NCBI GenBank assembly: GCA_903813345.2
Contig: CAIIXF020000269.1
Coordinates: 29,694-93,693, forward strand
Source of the DNA: Owenia fusiformis
Lineage: Eukaryota; Annelida; Polychaeta; Sabellida; Oweniidae
Direction of reading: 5' to 3'
Length of the DNA: 64,000 nucleotides
Both the position numbers and the translations under genes were made by a program. Below the pieces are notes generated by a model, which searched no databases, was not told the DNA's origin, and was given only the letters and a program-made list of their open reading frames with translations. This document shows positions 56,901-64,000 of the stretch, in pieces (positions within the stretch are counted from its first letter, which is position 1; every line of letters starts with the position of its first letter).

Positions 56901-59900
56901 CGGAATGAGCGGTACGAAATAAATTTTTCTTTCTAAAATTGAAATTAATGGTATAAAATGATGTTATAGTTCAAGTTGAACAGAGTGGTGATGTCTCGTG
57001 TCATCTCGGGATGACACGTCGCCGGACGAGACACTCTTAGGATGAGATCCTCCTCGGATGAGCGGTACGAAATAAATTTTTCTTTCTAAAATTGAAATTA
57101 ATGGTATAAAATGATGTTATAGTTCAAGTTGAACAGAGTGGTGATGTCTCGTGTCATCTCGGGATGACACGTCGCCGGACGAGACACTCTTAGGATGAGA
57201 TCCTCCTCGGATGAGCGGTACGAAATAAATTTTTCTTTCTAAAATTGAAATTAATGGTATAAAATGATGTTATAGTTCAAGTTGAACAGAGTGGTGATGT
57301 CTCGTGTCATCTCGGGATGACACGTCGCCGGACGAGACACTCTTAGGATGAGATCCTCCTCGGATGAGCGGTACGAAATAAATTTTTCTTTCTAAAATTG
57401 AAATTAATGGTATAAAATGATGTTATAGTTCAAGTTGAACAGAGTGGTGATGTCTCGTGTCATCTCGGGATGACACGTCGCCGGACGAGACACTCTTAGG
57501 ATGAGATCCTCCTCGGATGAGCGGTACGAAATAAATTTTTCTTTCTAAAATTGAAATTAATGGTATAAAATGATGTTATAGTTCAAGTTGAACAGAGTGG
57601 TGATGTCTCGTGTCATCTCGGGATGACACGTCGCCGGACGAGACACTCTTAGGATGAGATCCTCCTCGGATGAGCGGTACGAAATAAATTTTTCTTTCTA
57701 AAATTGAAATTAATGGTATAAAATGATGTTATAGTTCAAGTTGAACAGAGTGGTGATGTCTCGTGTCATCTCGGGATGACACGTCGCCGGACGAGACACT
57801 CTTAGGATGAGATCCTCCTCGGATGAGCGGTACGAAATAAATTTTTCTTTCTAAAATTGAAATTAATGGTATAAAATGATGTTATAGTTCAAGTTGAACA
57901 GAGTGGTGATGTCTCGTGTCATCTCGGGATGACACGTCGCCGGACGAGACACTCTTAGGATGAGATCCTCCTCGGATGAGCGGTACGAAATAAATTTTTC
58001 TTTCTAAAATTGAAATTAATGGTATAAAATGATGTTATAGTTCAAGTTGAACAGAGTGGTGATGTCTCGTGTCATCTCGGGATGGACACGTCGCCGGACG
58101 AGACACTCTTAGGATGAGATCCTCCTCGGATGAGCGGTACGAAATAAATTTTTCTTTCTAAAATTGAAATTAATGGTTATAAATGATGTTATAGTTCAAG
58201 TTGAACAGAGTGGTGATGTCTCGTGTCATCTCGGGATGACACGTCGCCGGACGAGACACTCTAGGATGAGATCCTCCTCGGATGAGCGGTACGAAATAAA
58301 TTTTTCTTTCTAAAATTGAAATTAATGGTATAAAATGATGTTATAGTTCAAGTTGAACAGAGTGGTGATGTCTCGTGTCATCTCGGGATGACACGTCGCC
58401 GGACGAGACACTCTTAGGATGAGATCCTCCTCGGATGAGCGGTACGAAATAAATTTTTCTTTCTAAAATTGAAATTAATGGTATAAAATGATGTTATAGT
58501 TCAAGTTGAACAGAGTGGTGATGTCTCGTGTCATCTCGGGATGACACGTCGCCGGACGAGACACTCTTAGGATGAGATCCTCCTCGGATGAGCGGTACGA
58601 AATAAATTTTTCTTTCTAAAATTGAAATTAATGGTATAAAATGATGTTATAGTTCAAGTTGAACAGAGTGGTGATGTCTCGTGTCATCTCGGGATGACAC
58701 GTCGCCGGACGAGACACTCTTAGGATGAGATCCTCCTCGGATGAGCGGTACGAAATAAATTTTTCTTTCTAAAATTGAAATTAATGGTATAAAATGATGT
58801 TATAGTTCAAGTTGAACAGAGTGGTGATGTCTCGTGTCATCTCGGGATGACACGTCGCCGGACGAGACACTCTTAGGATGAGATCCTCCTCGGATGAGCG
58901 GTACGAAATAAATTTTTCTTTCTAAAATTGAAATTAATGGTATAAAATGATGTTATAGTTCAAGTTGAACAGAGTGGTGATGTCTCGTGTCATCTCGGGA
59001 TGACACGTCGCCGGACGAGACACTCTTAGGATGAGATCCTCCTCGGATGAGCGGTACGAAATAAATTTTTCTTTCTAAAATTGAAATTAATGGTATAAAA
59101 TGATGTTATAGTTCAAGTTGAACAGAGTGGTGATGTCTCGTGTCATCTCGGGATGACACGTCGCCGGACGAGACACTCTTAGGATGAGATCCTCCTCGGA
59201 TGAGCGGTACGAAATAAATTTTTCTTTCTAAAATTGAAATTAATGGTATAAAATGATGTTATAGTTCAAGTTGAACAGAGTGGTGATGTCTCGTGTCATC
59301 TCGGGATGACACGTCGCCGGACGAGACACTCTTAGGATGAGATCCTCCTCGGATGAGCGGTACGAAATAAATTTTTCTTTCTAAAATTGAAATTAATGGT
59401 ATAAAATGATGTTATAGTTCAAGTTGAACAGAGTGGTGATGTCTCGTGTCATCTCGGGATGACACGTCGCCGGACGAGACACTCTTAGGATGAGATCCTC
59501 CTCGGATGAGCGGTACGAAATAAATTTTTCTTTCTAAAATTGAAATTAATGGTATAAAATGATGTTATAGTTCAAGTTGAACAGAGTGGTGATGTCTCGT
59601 GTCATCTCGGGATGACACGTCGCCGGACGAGACACTCTTAGGATGAGATCCTCCTCGGATGAGCGGTACGAAATAAATTTTTCTTTCTAAAATTGAAATT
59701 AATGGTATAAAATGATGTTATAGTTCAAGTTGAACAGAGTGGTGAGTCTCGTGTCATCTCGGGATGACACGTCGCCGGACGAGACACTCTTAGGATGAGA
59801 TCCTCCTCGGATGAGCGGTACGAAATAAATTTTTCTTTCTAAAATTGAAATTAATGGTATAAAATGATGTTATAGTTCAAGTTGAACAGAGTGGTGATGT

Positions 59901-62900
59901 CTCGTGTCATCTCGGGATGACACGTCGCCGGACGAGACACTCTTAGGATGAGATCCTCCTCGGATGAGCGGTACGAAATAAATTTTTCTTTCTAAAATTG
60001 AAATTAATGGTATAAAATGATGTTATAGTTCAAGTTGAACAGAGTGGTGATGTCTCGTGTCATCTCGGGATGACACGTCGCCGGACGAGACACTCTTAGG
60101 ATGAGATCCTCCTCGGATGAGCGGTACGAAATAATTTTTCTTTCTAAAATTGAAATTAATGGTATAAAATGATGTTATAGTTCAAGTTGAACAGAGTGGT
60201 GATGTCTCGTGTCATCTCGGGATGACACGTCGCCGGACGAGACACTCTTAGGATGAGATCCTCCTCGGATGAGCGGTACGAAATAAATTTTTCTTTCTAA
60301 AATTGAAATTAATGGTATAAAATGATGTTATAGTTCAAGTTGAACAGAGTGGTGATGTCTCGTGTCATCTCGGGATGACACGTCGCCGGACGAGACACTC
60401 TTAGGATGAGATCCTCCTCGGATGAGCGGTACGAAATAAATTTTTCTTTCTAAAATTGAAATTAATGGTATAAAATGATGTTATAGTTCAAGTTGAACAG
60501 AGTGGTGATGTCTCGTGTCATCTCGGGATGACACGTCGCCGGACGAGACACTCTTAGGATGAGATCCTCCTCGGATGAGCGGTACGAAATAAATTTTTCT
60601 TTCTAAAATTGAAATTAATGGTATAAAATGATGTTATAGTTCAAGTTGAACAGAGTGGTGATGTCTCGTGTCATCTCGGGATGACACGTCGCCGGACGAG
60701 ACACTCTTAGGATGAGATCCTCCTCGGATGAGCGGTACGAAATAAATTTTTCTTTCTAAAATTGAAATTAATGGTATAAAATGATGTTATAGTTCAAGTT
60801 GAACAGAGTGGTGATGTCTCGTGTCATCTCGGGATGACACGTCGCCGGACGAGACACTCTTAGGATGAGATCCTCCTCGGATGAGCGGTACGAAATAAAT
60901 TTTTCTTTCTAAAATTGAAATTAATGGTATAAAATGATGTTATAGTTCAAGTTGAACAGAGTGGTGATGTCTCGTGTCATCTCGGGATGACACGTCGCCG
61001 GACGAGACACTCTTAGGATGAGATCCTCCTCGGATGAGCGGTACGAAATAAATTTTTCTTTCTAAAATTGAAATTAATGGTATAAAATGATGTTATAGTT
61101 CAAGTTGAACAGAGTGGTGATGTCTCGTGTCATCTCGGGATGACACGTCGCCGGACGAGACACTCTTAGGATGAGATCCTCCTCGGATGAGCGGTACGAA
61201 ATAATTTTTCTTTCTAAAATTGAAATTAATGGTATAAAATGATGTTATAGTTCAAGTTGAACAGAGTGGTGATGTCTCGTGTCATCTCGGGATGACACGT
61301 CGCCGGACGAGACACTCTTAGGATGAGATCCTCCTCGGATGAGCGGTACGAAATAAATTTTTCTTTCTAAAATTGAAATTAATGGTATAAATGATGTTAT
61401 AGTTCAAGTTGAACAGAGTGGTGATGTCTCGTGTCATCTCGGGATGACACGTCGCCGGACGAGACACTCTTAGGATGAGATCCTCCTCGGATGAGCGGTA
61501 CGAAATAAATTTTTTCTTTCTAAAATTGAAATTAATGGTATAAAATGATGTTATAGTTCAAGTTGAACAGAGTGGTGATGTCTCGTGTCATCTCGGGATG
61601 ACACGTCGCCGGACGAGACACTCTTAGGATGAGATCCTCCTCGGATGAGCGGTACGAAATAAATTTTTCTTTCTAAAATTGAAATTAATGGTATAAAATG
61701 ATGTTATAGTTCAAGTTGAACAGAGTGGTGATGTCTCGTGTCATCTCGGGATGACACGTCGCCGGACGAGACACTCTTAGGATGAGATCCTCCTCGGATG
61801 AGCGGTACGAAATAAATTTTTCTTTCTAAAATTGAAATTAATGGTATAAATGATGTTATAGTTCAAGTTGAACAGAGTGGTGATGTCTCGTGTCATCTCG
61901 GGATGACACGTCGCCGGACGAGACACTCTTAGGATGAGATCCTCCTCGGATGAGCGGTACGAAATAAATTTTTCTTTCTAAAATTGAAATTAATGGTATA
62001 AAATGATGTTATAGTTCAAGTTGAACAGAGTGGTGATGTCTCGTGTCATCTCGGGATGACACGTCGCCGGACGAGACACTCTTAGGATGAGATCCTCCTC
62101 GGATGAGCGGTACGAAATAAATTTTTCTTTCTAAAATTGAAATTAATGGTATAAAATGATGTTATAGTTCAAGTTGAACAGAGTGGTGATGTCTCGTGTC
62201 ATCTCGGGATGACACGTCGCCGGACGAGACACTCTTAGGATGAGATCCTCCTCGGATGAGCGGTACGAAATAAATTTTTCTTTCTAAAATTGAAATTAAT
62301 GGTATAAAATGATGTTATAGTTCAAGTTGAACAGAGTGGTGATGTCTCGTGTCATCTCGGGATGACACGTCGCCGGACGAGACACTCTTAGGATGAGATC
62401 CTCCTCGGATGAGCGGTACGAAATAAATTTTTCTTTCTAAAATTGAAATTAATGGTATAAAATGATGTTATAGTTCAAGTTGAACAGAGTGGTGATGTCT
62501 CGTGTCATCTCGGGATGACACGTCGCCGGACGAGACACTCTTAGGATGAGATCCTCCTCGGATGAGCGGTACGAAATAAATTTTCTTTCTAAAATTGAAA
62601 TTAATGGTATAAAATGATGTTATAGTTCAAGTTGAACAGAGTGGTGATGTCTCGTGTCATCTCGGGATGACACGTCGCCGGACGAGACACTCTTAGGATG
62701 AGATCCTCCTCGGATGAGCGGTACGAAATAAATTTTTCTTTCTAAAATGAAATTAATGGTATAAAATGATGTTATAGTTCAAGTTGAACAGAGTGGTGAT
62801 GTCTCGTGTCATCTCGGGATGACACGTCGCCGGACGAGACACTCTTAGGATGAGATCCTCCTCGGATGAGCGGTACGAAATAAATTTTTCTTTCTAAAAT

Positions 62901-63923
62901 TGAAATTAATGGTATAAAAATGATGTTATAGTTCAGTTGAACAGAGTGGTGATGTCTCGTGTCATCTCGGGATGACACGTCGCCGGACGAGACACTCTTA
63001 GGATGAGATCCTCCTCGGATGAGCGGTACGAAATAAATTTTTCTTTCTAAAATTGAAATTAATGGTATAAAATGATGTTATAGTTCAAGTTGAACAGAGT
63101 GGTGATGTCTCGTGTCATCTCGGGATGACACGTCGCCGGACGAGACACTCTTAGGATGAGATCCTCCTCGGCATGAGCGGTACGAAATAAATTTTCTTTC
63201 TAAAATTGAAATTAATGGTATAAAATGATGTTATAGTTCAAGTTGAACAGAGTGGTGATGTCTCGTGTCATCTCGGGATGACACGTCGCCGGACGAGACA
63301 CTCTTAGGATGAGATCCTCCTCGGATGAGCGGTACGAAATAAATTTTTCTTTCTAAAATTGAAATTAATGGTATAAAATGATGTTATAGTTCAAGTTGAA
63401 CAGAGTGGTGATGTCTCGTGTCATCTCGGGATGACACGTCGCCGGACGAGACACTCTTAGGATGAGATCCTCCTCGGATGAGCGGTACGAAATAAATTTT
63501 TCTTTCTAAAATTGAAATTAATGGTATAAAATGATGTTATAGTTCAAGTTGAACAGAGTGGTGATGTCTCGTGTCATCTCGGGATGACACGTCGCCGGAC
63601 GAGACACTCTTAGGATGAGATCCTCCTCGGATGAGCGGTACGAAATAAATTTTTCTTTCTAAAATTGAAATTAATGTATAAAATGATGTTATAGTTCAAG
63701 TTGAACAGAGTGGTGATGTCTCGTGTCATCTCGGGATGACACGTCGCCGGACGAGACACTCTTAGGATGAGATCCTCCTCGGATGAGCGGTACGAAATAA
63801 ATTTTTCTTTCTAAAATTGAAATTAATGGTATAAAATGATGTTATAGTTCAAGTTGAACAGAGTGGTGATGTCTCGTGTCATCTCGGGATGACACGTCGC
63901 CGGACGAGACACTCTTAGGATGA
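53985..63923. repeat. 65 monomers with scattered single-base indels
   Basis: Twenty of 65 copies carry about 26 single-base indels and no substitutions. Variant copies start at 54138, 54290, 54904, 55976, 56129, 56587, 56892, 57964, 58118, 59647, 60105, 61175, 61327, 61479, 61786, 62550, 62702, 62854, 63160 and 63619. Recurrent sites are the T5 run (T6 at 54290, 55976 and 61479; T4 at 56129, 62550 and 63160), loss of one A in AAATAAAT (54138, 60105, 61175), A4 length changes in TATAAAATG (loss in 58118, 61327 and 61786; gain in 62854), and one-base insertions between CGG and ATGAG (54904, 56892, 63160). The remaining copies match the reference. No gene is present; short open frames here exist only because indels shift past the usual stops. 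Confidence 0.95.
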
Positions 63924-64000
63924 GATCCTCCTCGGATGAGCGGTACGAAATAAATTTTCTTTCTAAAATTGAAATTAATGGTATAAATGATGTTATAGTT
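63924..64000. repeat. Partial monomer cut by the window edge
   Basis: The last 77 bp follow the reference unit from position 1 to about position 79, with T4 for T5 and one A lost from TATAAAATG. The cut is the window boundary, not an array end. Confidence 0.95.

Larger units (their letters stand above)
1..64000. repeat. 153-bp satellite DNA array, about 418 head-to-tail copies
   Basis: Unit starts fall at 1, 154, 307 and so on, and return to a line start at 3,061 (20 x 153). All copies share one orientation and nothing interrupts them. Full copies number 219 in 1-33,507, 131 in 33,508-53,530 and 68 in 53,531-63,923, then a 77-bp partial copy; the indels I logged account exactly for the coordinate drift. 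GC of the unit is 62/153, about 40.5%. Such arrays are typical of eukaryotic centromeric or pericentromeric heterochromatin (known of satellites in general); the location here is inferred, not shown. No higher-order repeat of several diverged units is visible. The family is not one I recognise. Both array ends lie outside the window. Confidence 0.99.

Noticed and set aside
62772-62978. Open reading frame of 68 codons on the minus strand
   Set aside because: It depends on an A gained in TATAAAATG and an A lost in GTTCAAG within copy 62854. It is a frameshift product of satellite sequence with no domain or gene context.
1-64000. CRISPR array
   Set aside because: The repetition is periodic, but the whole 153-bp unit repeats with no variable spacers, and no cas genes are present.

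Overview
The whole window is one uninterrupted satellite DNA array. A 153-bp unit is repeated head to tail from base 1 to base 64,000. By following the unit start (GATCCTCCTCGG) through the text I count 418 complete copies and a final partial copy of 77 bp. There is no unique sequence, gene, tRNA, rRNA, transposon, CRISPR array or array edge, so the array runs past both ends of the window. Tens of kilobases of gene-free, highly homogenised tandem repeat with a near-nucleosome period point to eukaryotic heterochromatin (centromeric, pericentromeric or subtelomeric). I do not recognise the unit as a named satellite and cannot give a taxon. Observed/expected CpG in the unit is about 1.5 (9 seen, about 6 expected), which argues against long-standing CpG methylation decay.

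Layout. (1) 1-33,507: 219 copies with no difference I could find. (2) 33,508-53,530: 131 copies differing only at one site, a T5 run that is T4 in 20 copies; these T4 copies become denser to the right. (3) 53,531-53,984: three adjacent damaged copies with 12 changes in 454 bp. (4) 53,985-63,923: 65 copies with scattered single-base indels and no substitutions. (5) 63,924-64,000: a partial copy. The indel-dominated change of character at about 53.6 kb looks more like a change in read support or consensus quality than biological divergence.

The unit (positions as in copy 1-153) has two halves. Positions 21-90 are about 20% GC with several short A/T tracts. Positions 91-153 plus 1-20 are about 58% GC and carry the dyad symmetry: a perfect 9-bp stem with a TCGG loop (105-126), an 8-bp inverted repeat around it (100-141), and a small hairpin across the unit junction (147-159). 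A 13-bp odd palindrome (77-89) lies in the AT-rich half. All six reading frames are closed in every consensus unit. Any role would therefore be structural, chromatin-related or through non-coding transcripts; no coding system is present.
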